A DNA stretch of 64,000 nucleotides from Streptomyces bikiniensis. Its GTDB lineage: Bacteria; Actinomycetota; Actinomycetes; Streptomycetales; Streptomycetaceae. The notes under the pieces were generated by a model that did no database searches, had not been told where the DNA came from, and saw nothing but the letters and a program-made list of their open reading frames with translations. Below, one piece after another: positions 55,002-62,597 of this stretch; within the stretch, counting starts at the first letter, position 1; each line of letters opens with the position of its first letter. Both the position numbers and the translations under genes were made by a program. The stretch is taken from positions 1 through 64,000 of the forward strand of contig JNWL01000001.1 in NCBI GenBank assembly GCA_000716465.1. The letters are read 5' to 3'.

Positions 55002-55907
55002 ATGGCGAAGCAGCTCGGGGCGAGGCCCCGCATCGGACTCCTCGGCACCGGCCCCTGGGCCGGTCACACCCACGCGCCGGCGCTCGCCGCGCACCCGGAC
55101 GTCGAGTTCAGCGGGGTGTGGGGCAGGCGCGCGGAGGCGGCGGAGGCGCTGGCCGCCGCGTCGGGCACGCGCGCGTACGAGGACGTGGACGCGCTCTTCG
55201 CGGCGAGCGACGCGGTGGCCCTCGCCCTCCCGCCGGACGTGCAGGCCCCGCTGGCGGTGCGGGCCGCGGCCGCGGGCTGCCACGTCCTCCTGGACAAGCC
55301 GGTCGCCACGACGGTGGCCGGGGCCCGCGAGGTGGCGGAGGCGGTCGAGGCGGCCGGGGCGGCGTCGGTGGTCTTCTGCACCCTCCGGTTCGCGGAGCCG
55401 ACGGCCTCCTGGATCGCCGAGCGGGCGGCGGCGGACGGCTGGTTCCTGGGCGAGGCGCACTGGCTGGGCTCGCTGTACGGCTCCGGCTCCACGAGCGAGT
55501 ACGCGGCCTCGCCCTGGCGGCGGGAGAAGGGCGGCCTGTGGGACGTGGGCCCGCACGTCCTCTCGGTCTACCTGCCGATCCTCGGGGACGTCACGGAGGT
55601 CACGGCCGCGCCGGGGCCGGGCGACACCCACCATCTCGTCCTGCGCCACGCGTCGGGGGCGAGCAGCACGGCGACCCTCACCCTGAGCGCCCCGCCGGAG
55701 GCGGCGGAGGCGGCCCTCACCCTGTACGGCACGGAGGGCCGCGCCGAGATGCCCCGCTGGAACGGCGCGGTGGACGCGTTCGGGGCGGCGGTGGACGCCC
55801 TGGCCGTGGCGGCCCGCACGGGCGTCCCGCACCCCTGCGACGCCCGCTTCGGCCTGCGCCTGACGGAGATCCTGACGGAGGCGGAACGCCTGACGGCGAG
55901 GCGCTGA
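55002..55907 (+). CDS. Gfo/Idh/MocA family oxidoreductase
   Basis: NAD(P)-dependent dehydrogenase of 301 residues. The Rossmann domain starts RIGLLGTGPWAGHTHAPALA (GxGxxG variant), then SDAVALALPPDVQAPLAVRA and GCHVLLDKPVATTVAGARE (the EKP-like motif read as DKP). The C-terminal domain has the substrate segment GGLWDVGPHVLSVYLPILGD with the catalytic-type D-x-G-x-H. Substrates are usually sugars or cyclitols; nothing nearby points to one. It begins 204 bases from the divergent VWA-type gene. The start ATG 55002 gives MAKQLGARPRIGLLG. Confidence 0.92.
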   Translation: MAKQLGARPRIGLLGTGPWAGHTHAPALAAHPDVEFSGVWGRRAEAAEALAAASGTRAYEDVDALFAASDAVALALPPDVQAPLAVRAAAAGCHVLLDKPVATTVAGAREVAEAVEAAGAASVVFCTLRFAEPTASWIAERAAADGWFLGEAHWLGSLYGSGSTSEYAASPWRREKGGLWDVGPHVLSVYLPILGDVTEVTAAPGPGDTHHLVLRHASGASSTATLTLSAPPEAAEAALTLYGTEGRAEMPRWNGAVDAFGAAVDALAVAARTGVPHPCDARFGLRLTEILTEAERLTARR

Positions 55908-55949
55908 GGCTCCGGGAGCGGCCCCGGGGGCGATCCCGGAGCGCCGCCC

Positions 55950-56312
55950 TCAGCGGCGGGAGAGCGCGTCCCGTACGGCCTCCTCGGTCCGCCCCACGAC
56001 GGCGGTGCCGTCCTCGGCGGTGATGATCGGCCGCTGGATGAGCCTCGGGTGCGCGGCGAGGGCCTCGATCCACCGGTCGCGGCCCGCCGCGTCCCGGGGC
56101 CACTCCTTCACCCCGAGCTCCTTCGCCTCGGCCTCCTGGGTCCGGGTGACGTCCCACGGTTCGAGCCCGAGCCGCCCGAGCACCTCCCGGATCTCGTCGG
56201 CCGAGGGCACGTCCTCCAGGTAGCGCCGGACGGTGTACCCGGCCCCCTCGGCGTCGAGGAGGGTGAGGGCGCCGCGACACTTGGAACAGGCGGGATTGAT
56301 CCAGATCTCCAT
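55950..56312 (-). CDS. ArsC/Spx family thiol protein (arsenate reductase-like)
   Basis: Small cytoplasmic thioredoxin-fold protein of 120 residues. It opens MEIWINPACSKCRGALTLLD, with a CxxC motif where glutaredoxin-linked ArsC has a single Cys and Spx has CxxC. The middle contains RLIQRPIITAEDGTAVVGR, the ArsC RP-loop. It could reduce arsenate or act as a thiol-based regulator; the family name arsenate reductase is kept loosely. No arsenic efflux gene or ArsR regulator is near. It ends convergently 40 bases from the oxidoreductase gene. Confidence 0.9.
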   Translation of the reverse strand: MEIWINPACSKCRGALTLLDAEGAGYTVRRYLEDVPSADEIREVLGRLGLEPWDVTRTQEAEAKELGVKEWPRDAAGRDRWIEALAAHPRLIQRPIITAEDGTAVVGRTEEAVRDALSRR

Positions 56313-56461
56313 GGCGCCCACGCTACCCCCGAGCCCCCCTTCCGTACTGCCGAAAACCACTCCTGGCCAGGGACGATTGTCAGTGGGGGCCGGTAAAATA
56401 AGGGGTGAAGGTGAGGGTCCCGAGGAGGGCCCGCACCCCGCCGTTCGCCAGGAGGTAGCCC

Positions 56462-56737
56462 ATGGCTCTCGCCGTGATCCGGACGCCGTCCCTCGAACCC
56501 TGGAAGCCGCTCCAGAAGCAGCCGCTCCCCGCGGGCCGGCCCCGCGAGTGGTACGTCACGCACAACCGGCGCCTGAAGGCCATGCGCCTCGCGATCGCCC
56601 TCCTCGACGCCGGCGTCTACGTCCCGTCGAAGGCCACGAACGCGACCATACGCACCACGGCCGAGCAGCTCGGCATCCACCCGCCCTCGGACACCACCTG
56701 CCGCATGGTCCGCGCCCTGATCCGCTACGGGCGCTGA
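56462..56737 (+). CDS. small basic protein of unknown function
   Basis: Protein of 91 residues, basic and soluble: MALAVIRTPSLEPWKPLQKQ, then EWYVTHNRRLKAMRLAIALL, and GIHPPSDTTCRMVRALIRYG at the end. It contains no domain I know. It is backed by AGGAGG six bases before the ATG, and an AT-rich GTAAAATAAG about 70 bases upstream that could be a -10 region. It ends 19 bases before the strong hairpin that terminates glnA, so it is an independent unit. A possible nucleic-acid-binding role is only suggested by its charge. Confidence 0.75.
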   Translation: MALAVIRTPSLEPWKPLQKQPLPAGRPREWYVTHNRRLKAMRLAIALLDAGVYVPSKATNATIRTTAEQLGIHPPSDTTCRMVRALIRYGR

Positions 56738-56755
56738 CGGGCACCGCACGCACGG

Positions 56756-56797
56756 CGAAGGCCGCCGCCCCCGGACTTCCGGGAGCGGCGGCCTTCG
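56756..56797. terminator. bidirectional terminator between the small protein gene and glnA
   Basis: CGAAGGCCGCCGC (56756-56768) pairs with GCGGCGGCCTTCG (56785-56797), a perfect 13-bp outer stem, with an inner CCCGG/CCGGG stem. Located 18 bases from each flanking gene. Confidence 0.9.
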
Positions 56798-56814
56798 TAC
56801 GAAGGGCCCGCGAT

Positions 56815-58239
56815 CTAGAGGTCGAAGTACAGCTCGAACTCGTGCGGGTGCGGGCGGAGCTGTATCGGGGCGATCTCGTTCGTGCGCTTGTAGTCGATCC
56901 AGGTCTCGATCAGGTCCGAGGTGAAGACGCCGCCGGCCTGGAGGTACTCGTTGTCCTCCTCCAGGGCCGAGAGGACGGCCTCCAGGTTGGTCGGGACCTG
57001 CGGGACGTTGGCGTGCTCCTCCGGAGCCAGCTCGTACAGGTCCTTGTCGATCGGCTCCAGCGGCTCGATCTTGTTCTTGATGCCGTCGAGGCCCGCGAGG
57101 AGCAGCGCCGAGAAGGCGAGGTACGGGTTCGAGGACGGGTCCGGCGCGCGGAACTCGACGCGCTTGGCCTTCGGGTTCGCGCCCGTGATCGGGATGCGCA
57201 TGGCGGCGGAGCGGTTGCGCTGCGAGTACACCATGTTGACCGGGGCCTCGAAGCCCGGGACCAGGCGGTGGTACGAGTTCACCGTCGGGTTGGTGAAGGC
57301 GAGCAGCGACGGGGCGTGCTTGAGGATGCCGCCGATGTAGTAGCGGGCGGTGTCCGAGAGGCCCGCGTAGCCCGTCTCGTCGTAGAACAGCGGGTCGCCG
57401 TTGGCCCACAGCGACTGGTGGACGTGCATGCCCGAGCCGTTGTCGCCGAAGATCGGCTTCGGCATGAAGGTCGCGGTCTTGCCGTTGCGCCAGGCGACGT
57501 TCTTCACGATGTACTTGAAGAGCATCAGGTCGTCGGCCGCGGCGAGCAGCGTGTTGAACTTGTAGTTGATCTCGGCCTGGCCGGCGGTGCCGACCTCGTG
57601 GTGCTGGCGCTCGACCTGGAGGCCGACGTTCTCCAGCTCCAGGGAGATCTCGGAGCGCAGGTCGGCGAAGTGGTCCACCGGCGGGGCCGGGAAGTAGCCG
57701 CCCTTGTAGCGGACCTTGTAGCCGCGGTTGTTCTCCACCGCACCGGTGTTCCAGGCGCCGGCCTCGGAGTCGATGTGGTAGAAGCCCTGGTTCGCCGAGG
57801 TCTCGAAGCGCACCGAGTCGAAGACGTAGAACTCCGCCTCGGGGCCGAAGAACGCGGTGTCGGCGATGCCGGTGGAGGCCAGGTACGCCTCCGCCTTCTT
57901 CGCGATGTTCCGCGGGTCGCGGCTGTACTGCTCACCCGTGATCGGGTCGTGGATGAAGAAGTTGATGTTCAGCGTCTTGTCGCGGCGGAAGGGGTCCACG
58001 CGGGCCGTCGACAGGTCGGCGCGCAGCGCCATGTCGGACTCGTGGATCGCCTGGAAGCCGCGGATCGACGAGCCGTCGAAGGCGAGCTCCTCCGCCGGGT
58101 CGAAGGCCGATGCAGGGATCGTGAAGTGCTGCATCACACCCGGAAGGTCGCAGAACCGGACGTCGACCATCTTGACGTCGTTGTCCTTGATGAACTTCTG
58201 GGCCTCTTCGGCGTTCTGGAACCCGTTCGTCTGGGACAT
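56815..58239 (-). CDS. glnA: glutamine synthetase I
   Basis: Dodecameric type I glutamine synthetase of 474 residues, the main ammonia-assimilating enzyme. Motifs: [32 protein letters not shown] (metal Glu), [38 protein letters not shown] and [20 protein letters not shown]. The adenylylation loop [14 protein letters not shown] carries Tyr402, the target of GlnE encoded at 19181. AGGAGGAG sits before the ATG. The upstream region contains a four-box GlnR site. Strong hairpin terminator at its 3' end, so it is monocistronic. Confidence 0.98.
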   Translation of the reverse strand: MSQTNGFQNAEEAQKFIKDNDVKMVDVRFCDLPGVMQHFTIPASAFDPAEELAFDGSSIRGFQAIHESDMALRADLSTARVDPFRRDKTLNINFFIHDPITGEQYSRDPRNIAKKAEAYLASTGIADTAFFGPEAEFYVFDSVRFETSANQGFYHIDSEAGAWNTGAVENNRGYKVRYKGGYFPAPPVDHFADLRSEISLELENVGLQVERQHHEVGTAGQAEINYKFNTLLAAADDLMLFKYIVKNVAWRNGKTATFMPKPIFGDNGSGMHVHQSLWANGDPLFYDETGYAGLSDTARYYIGGILKHAPSLLAFTNPTVNSYHRLVPGFEAPVNMVYSQRNRSAAMRIPITGANPKAKRVEFRAPDPSSNPYLAFSALLLAGLDGIKNKIEPLEPIDKDLYELAPEEHANVPQVPTNLEAVLSALEEDNEYLQAGGVFTSDLIETWIDYKRTNEIAPIQLRPHPHEFELYFDL

Positions 58240-58338
58240 CCCACTCCTCCTACTCCCGGCCCGGGGAGGGGCGGGGTTGCAGCTCGGTCGTGCGGCCAGT
58301 GCGGTGGCACACGCTGGACCCGACCATAGGCAGACGTG

Positions 58339-58376
58339 ATTTCTCAAGCATGACCCAATTGTTTCGTCGAAGTTAA
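58339..58376 (-). promoter_or_regulatory. glnA: GlnR-type four-box site upstream of glnA
   Basis: On the minus strand: TTAAC, 6 bases, GAAAC, 6 bases, GTCAT, 6 bases, GAAAT. It fits the GlnR consensus (gTnAc-n6-GaAAc twice) and lies 100-137 bases before the glnA ATG. GlnR activation of glnA is established in S. coelicolor. Confidence 0.75.
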
Positions 58377-58514
58377 CCGGGGTGGGTGCTGGTCATGCCC
58401 GGAGCGCGCCCGGAGCGCGCCCGGACCGCGCCCGGCGCGGTCCGGAGGAGGCCGCCGGATGCCTTTCCCCACCCGGGCCGAAGAGATCGAGAACGGGCGC
58501 AGTACCGTGGTCGG

Positions 58515-58982
58515 GTGGACAACAGGCAAGCAATCGGATCGTGGCTCTCCGGCCCCCGCGCGGCGGCCGAGGACGCAGGCGTCGACTTCGGCTATCGCGG
58601 TCAGCAGCTGGGGCTGCCCGAGGAGGGTCCCGGTTCGATCGCCCGCCCCGGGCGCCGCCTCGGCGCCCTCGCCGCCGACTGGGCCCTCTGCATGCTGATC
58701 GCATACGGCCTGGTCACCGACGGCTACAACCAGGCCACCGGCAACTGGGCCCTCGGCATCCTGTTCGTCACCAGCGCCCTGACCGTCGGCACCGTCGGCG
58801 CCACGCCCGGCAAGCTCCTCTTCCGGCTGCGCGTCGTCTCCGTGCACGGCGGCCGGCTCGGCCCGCTGCGCGCGGTGCTCCGCTCGCTCCTCGTCTGCCT
58901 GGCGATCCCGGCCCTGATCTGGGACCGCGACGGCCGCGGCCTCCACGACCGCCTCTCCGGCGCCGTCCAGGTCCAGGTCTGA
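58515..58982 (+). CDS. RDD family membrane protein
   Basis: Membrane protein of 155 residues. After ~40 soluble residues the RDD domain begins SIARPGRRLGALAADWALCM (Arg-Arg...Asp) and continues with two to three helices, YGLVTDGYNQATGNWALGIL and TVGTVGATPGKLLFRLRVVS (the GATPGKLLFRLRV signature). RDD proteins are small polytopic proteins of unclear transport function. GTG 58515 gives VDNRQAIGSWLSGPRAAAED. It is divergent from glnA across the GlnR-box region and ends at a very strong hairpin. Confidence 0.88.
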   Translation: MDNRQAIGSWLSGPRAAAEDAGVDFGYRGQQLGLPEEGPGSIARPGRRLGALAADWALCMLIAYGLVTDGYNQATGNWALGILFVTSALTVGTVGATPGKLLFRLRVVSVHGGRLGPLRAVLRSLLVCLAIPALIWDRDGRGLHDRLSGAVQVQV

Positions 58983-59000
58983 CGCCGTACGGCCGCACGT

Positions 59001-59046
59001 ACGAGGGAGGGGCTCCGGACCGCACGGTCCGGAGCCCCTCCCTCGT
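59001..59046. terminator. perfect 21-bp hairpin between RDD and DUF4191 genes
   Basis: Arms ACGAGGGAGGGGCTCCGGAC+C (59001-59021) and its exact reverse complement (59026-59046) around a 4-base GCAC loop. Serves convergent genes on both sides. Confidence 0.92.
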
Positions 59047-59061
59047 GTTCGGTCGGGCGCG

Positions 59062-59766
59062 TCAGCGCATCTTTCCGCCGCGCGGCATCCGCATGCCCTT
59101 CGGCATCGGGCCCTTCGGCAGGGGCATGTTGCTCATCAGGTCGCCCATCGCGCGCAGCCGGTCGTTGGCCGCGGTCACCTGCGGGCCGGAGAGCACCCGG
59201 GGCAGCTTCAGCATGGTCGTGCGGACCTTCTTCAGCGGCACCTGGCCCTCGCCGTCGCCGACGATGATGTCGTGCACCGGCACGTCCATCACGACGCGGT
59301 TCATGCGCTTCTTCTCCGCCGCGAGGAGGGCCTTGACCCGGTTCGGGTTGCCCTCGGCGACCAGGACGATGCCCGCCCGGCCGACCGCGCGGTGCACGAC
59401 GTCCTGGTTGCGGTTCATCGCGACCGCGGGGGTCGTCGTCCAGCCGCGCCCGACGTTCTGCAGCACCGCCGCCGCCGCGCCCGGCTGGCCCTCCATCTGC
59501 CCGAAGGCCGCGCTCTCGGCGCGCCGCCCGAAGACGATGGCCATCGCCAGGAGCGCCAGGACGAAGCCCAGGATGCCCAGGTAGACCGGATGACCGATGA
59601 GGAAGCCGATCGCGAGGAGGACACCGAGTACGCCGATGCCCACGCCCGCGACGACGAGACCGACCTTCGGGTCGGCCTTCCGGGTCATCTTGTACGTGAG
59701 GGCGATCTGCTTCAGTCGCCCGGGGTTGGCAGCGTCAGCGCTGCTCGTGTTTGCCTTCCTCGCCAT
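59062..59766 (-). CDS. DUF4191 family membrane protein
   Basis: A 234-residue protein of a family found next to lipA in actinobacteria. Cytoplasmic basic start (ANPGRLKQIALTYKMTRKAD), two adjacent helices (LVVAGVGIGVLGVLLAIGFL and YLGILGFVLALLAMAIVFG), then a soluble C-terminal domain: AVLQNVGRGWTTTPAVAMNR, VHRAVGRAGIVLVAEGNP and PKGPMPKGMRMPRGGKMR (Pro/Met/Gly-rich tail). The role is unknown; the lipA neighbourhood suggests envelope or lipoate metabolism only loosely. It lies 11 bases after the 71-residue gene and is probably in the same transcript. Confidence 0.88.
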   Translation of the reverse strand: MARKANTSSADAANPGRLKQIALTYKMTRKADPKVGLVVAGVGIGVLGVLLAIGFLIGHPVYLGILGFVLALLAMAIVFGRRAESAAFGQMEGQPGAAAAVLQNVGRGWTTTPAVAMNRNQDVVHRAVGRAGIVLVAEGNPNRVKALLAAEKKRMNRVVMDVPVHDIIVGDGEGQVPLKKVRTTMLKLPRVLSGPQVTAANDRLRAMGDLMSNMPLPKGPMPKGMRMPRGGKMR

Positions 59767-59776
59767 GTCCTGAAGT

Positions 59777-59992
59777 TTACGTGGCCCGGGAAGCGCGGCC
59801 CGACGCGACCTCCATCACGCGCTGGGCCTCGACCCGGTCCTTGGCGCGGCGCCGGTCCTCCAGGACGGAGTTCCAGGCGTTGCGCCGGGCGGTGCGCTGT
59901 CCCGAGCCCAGGAGCAGCGATTCCACGACCCTCAGGGCGTCGGTGACGGACGGGATCGCGGTGACGCGGACGTGCGTCGATGCGGCCGGCAT
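59777..59992 (-). CDS. small conserved-looking protein upstream of the DUF4191 gene
   Basis: Seventy-one-residue basic protein: MPAASTHVRVTAIPSVTDAL at the start and LEDRRRAKDRVEAQRVMEVA in a charged helix near the end. A similarly placed short gene exists between lipA and the DUF4191 gene in S. coelicolor as I recall. RBS GGAGGACC is 9 bases before the ATG, and a good promoter lies 86 bases upstream. Function unknown. Confidence 0.75.
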   Translation of the reverse strand: MPAASTHVRVTAIPSVTDALRVVESLLLGSGQRTARRNAWNSVLEDRRRAKDRVEAQRVMEVASGRASRAT

Positions 59993-60385
59993 GGCGGGGT
60001 CCTCCCTCGATGGCGGGTGAGACGAGGTGGGGGTGTGAGCGGGTGGTGGCGGTGTGTGAAACCAGGCTCACAGATCGGTGTTACCAGGGCGTGACCCGAC
60101 GGTCAAACACTGATGAAACGTCGGTGCGGCCGGTCGGCCCAGCGGGAGGACGGCGGCGCGGCCCGTACGCACCCGCTGAGCTGCGGGGTCGTAGGGACCG
60201 CACCGGATCCGGCCACTACCGGCCGGTAACCACTTGTGCTCGGATTCACGCGAGGGTGCGCCCGCCCGTGCGCGCACGGCTCACGCGGTCTGCGCGGCCA
60301 CCCGCTTCTCCGGCCTTCGGTCGCGCTCCGCCTCGCCACCGCTCCGGCCGCGTGCCCGCCCTCGTTCCTCGGGCGGACCCGCGAC
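59993..60385. other. 393-bp intergenic region between the small gene and lipA
   Basis: Holds the minus-strand promoter at 60078-60106 within the first 120 bases. The remainder, 60110-60385, is GC-rich with short complementary runs (for example CCGGCC near 60205) but shows no gene, clear terminator or palindrome. Confidence 0.5.
60078..60106 (-). promoter_or_regulatory. vegetative promoter for the small gene/DUF4191 transcript
   Basis: On the minus strand TTGACC (60106-60101), 17 bases, TAACAC (60083-60078). It is close to the Streptomyces principal sigma consensus. The predicted start of transcription is about 79 bases upstream of the 59992 start codon. Confidence 0.6.
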
Positions 60386-61339
60386 CTACGCTCCGGCTCG
60401 GCTGCGCCGCTCCATCGCCTGCTGGTAGAGCCGCCCCGCGCGGTACGAGGAGCGGACCAGCGGGCCCGACATCACGCCGGAGAAGCCGATCTCGTCGGCC
60501 TCCTCCTTCAGCTCCACGAACTCCTGCGGCTTCACCCAGCGCTCCACCGGGTGGTGGCGGACCGAGGGGCGCAGGTACTGGGTGATCGTGATGAGCTCGC
60601 AGCCCGCGTCGTGCAGCTGCTGGAGCGCCTCGCTGATCTCCTCGCGGGTCTCGCCCATGCCGAGGATCAGGTTCGACTTCGTGACCAGACCGTAGTCACG
60701 CGCCCGCGTGATGACGTCCAGGGAGCGCTCGTACCGGAAGCCGGGGCGGATGCGCTTGAAGATGCGCGGCACCGTCTCCACGTTGTGCGCGAAGACCTCG
60801 GGGCGGGAGTCGAAGACCTGCTCCAGGAGCTCCGGCACCGCGTTGAAGTCGGGGGCGAGCAGCTCGACCTTCGTACGGCCGGCCTCGCGGTCCGCCGTCT
60901 GCTGGTGGATCTGGCGCACGGTCTCCGCGTACAGCCAGGCGCCGCCGTCCTCCAGGTCGTCGCGCGCGACGCCGGTGATCGTGGCGTAGTTCAGGTCCAT
61001 CGTGACGACCGACTCGCCCACGCGGCGCGGCTCGTCGCGGTCGAGGGCCTGCGGCTTGCCCGTGTCGATCTGGCAGAAGTCGCAGCGCCGGGTGCACTGG
61101 TCGCCGCCGATGAGGAAGGTCGCCTCGCGGTCCTCCCAGCACTCGAAGATGTTGGGACAGCCCGCCTCCTGGCAGACCGTGTGCAGGCCCTCGCTCTTCA
61201 CGAGGCCCTGCATCTTCGTGTACTCGGGCCCCATCTTCGCCCGGGTCTTGATCCACTCGGGCTTGCGCTCGATGGGGGTCTGGGCGTTCCGGACCTCCAG
61301 GCGCAGCATCTTGCGTCCGTCGGGTGCGACTGCGGACAC
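60386..61339 (-). CDS. lipA: lipoyl synthase (radical SAM)
   Basis: Radical-SAM enzyme of 317 residues that inserts two sulfurs into octanoyl groups on lipoyl domains. Both iron-sulfur sites are visible: the N-terminal auxiliary cluster in [17 protein letters not shown] (C-x4-C-x5-C) and the SAM cluster in [15 protein letters not shown] (C-x3-C-x2-C). The essential tail motif is [17 protein letters not shown] 61339 with AGGAG six bases upstream gives [20 protein letters not shown] as in S. coelicolor; an upstream ATG would add an unlikely extension. lipB follows upstream on the same strand, separated by 132 bases. Confidence 0.98.
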   Translation of the reverse strand: MSAVAPDGRKMLRLEVRNAQTPIERKPEWIKTRAKMGPEYTKMQGLVKSEGLHTVCQEAGCPNIFECWEDREATFLIGGDQCTRRCDFCQIDTGKPQALDRDEPRRVGESVVTMDLNYATITGVARDDLEDGGAWLYAETVRQIHQQTADREAGRTKVELLAPDFNAVPELLEQVFDSRPEVFAHNVETVPRIFKRIRPGFRYERSLDVITRARDYGLVTKSNLILGMGETREEISEALQQLHDAGCELITITQYLRPSVRHHPVERWVKPQEFVELKEEADEIGFSGVMSGPLVRSSYRAGRLYQQAMERRSRAGA

Positions 61340-61471
61340 ATCGGCTCCTGTAGCTTCGATTCTTCGGCGTACACCAGGGTACGCCCGTGGCTTCCATGCC
61401 TGCCTACGTCCGGCCAACCTCTGGCCATCGCCCCCGCATTCCCGGGGCCGTGCGGACGGGGCGGCCCGGGG

Positions 61472-62299
61472 TCAGGCGGACGCGGGCTCCACGGTCCGGG
61501 GGGCGCCGGACGCGGGCTCCACGGCCCGGGGCTTGAGGTCCGCGTGCTCCAGGACCTCCCGCAGGTGCTTCTCCACCACCGGCAGCACCTCCCGGACCGT
61601 GACGTCCCGGCCCAGCTCGTTGGCGAGCGAGGTGACGCCCGCGTCGCGGATGCCGCACGGGATGATCCGGTCGAACCAGGCGTTGTCCGGGTTCACGTTG
61701 AGCGCGAAGCCGTGCATCGTGACGCCCTTGGCGACCCGGATGCCGATCGCCGCCAGCTTCCGGTCCTCGCGGCGCTGGCCGGCGTTGGAGGGCGCGTACT
61801 CCGGCCCGTTCAGGCGCGGGTCGAACTCCTCGTCGTTCAGACGCGGGTCGAAGTCGAGCGAGAGCCCACCGAGCGACGGCCGCCGCTCCACCGGATCGCC
61901 GAGCACCCACACCCCGCTGCGGCCCTCGATCCGCGTCGTCTCCACGCCGAACTCCGCGGCCGTGCGGATCAGGGCCTCCTCCAGGCGCCGCACGTGCGCG
62001 ACGACGTCCACCGGGCGGGGCAGCTTCATGATCGGGTAGCCGACCAGCTGTCCGGGGCCGTGCCAGGTGATCTTGCCGCCCCGGTCCACGTCCACCACCG
62101 GCGTCCCGTCGAGCGGGCGCTCGCTCTCCGCCGTGCGCCGGCCGGCCGTGTAGACCGGCGGGTGCTCCAGGAGCAGACAGGTGTCCTCGACCTCGTCGGC
62201 GAACCGCGCGGCGTGCACCTCGCGCTGCCTGTCCCAGGCCACCCGGTAGTCGACGGCGTCCTCGCCGAAGCCGAGACGGACGAATCGCAGCTCACTCAC
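61472..62299 (-). CDS. lipB: lipoyl(octanoyl) transferase
   Basis: Cytoplasmic transferase of 275 residues that moves octanoate from acyl carrier protein to lipoyl domains. The family segments are [59 protein letters not shown] and [19 protein letters not shown] (catalytic Cys and the conserved Lys in [12 protein letters not shown]). GTG 62299 is chosen: AGGAGGAGGC lies at the right distance and the protein begins [15 protein letters not shown] 62305 is too close to that site. The last residues are a short repeated [17 protein letters not shown] encoded by duplicated DNA. Works with LipA. Confidence 0.96.
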   Translation of the reverse strand: MSELRFVRLGFGEDAVDYRVAWDRQREVHAARFADEVEDTCLLLEHPPVYTAGRRTAESERPLDGTPVVDVDRGGKITWHGPGQLVGYPIMKLPRPVDVVAHVRRLEEALIRTAAEFGVETTRIEGRSGVWVLGDPVERRPSLGGLSLDFDPRLNDEEFDPRLNGPEYAPSNAGQRREDRKLAAIGIRVAKGVTMHGFALNVNPDNAWFDRIIPCGIRDAGVTSLANELGRDVTVREVLPVVEKHLREVLEHADLKPRAVEPASGAPRTVEPASA

Positions 62300-62597
62300 G
62301 GCCATGCCTCCTCCTGTGCCGGGAGTCCGGGGACCGGGGATCATCCCGGGCCGGTTCGGCACCATGCGTCATTCGCGCCCATGCCACTGTACGGCGGCGC
62401 CGGGACCACCCCTCCGGCGGGCGGACGGAGCGCCCGGGCGGGGCGCCCACGTCAGCGATGCCGTCAATCCTCACACGATCGGATGAATGTGGGGCGAAGG
62501 CGGCGGTACGGACCGCGCGGGCCGCTAAATTCACGCCGTTCCAGGAGGGTCCGAAGGGGTGCCGCCCGGGCCCGGAAAACAGGAGACCGCACAGCTG

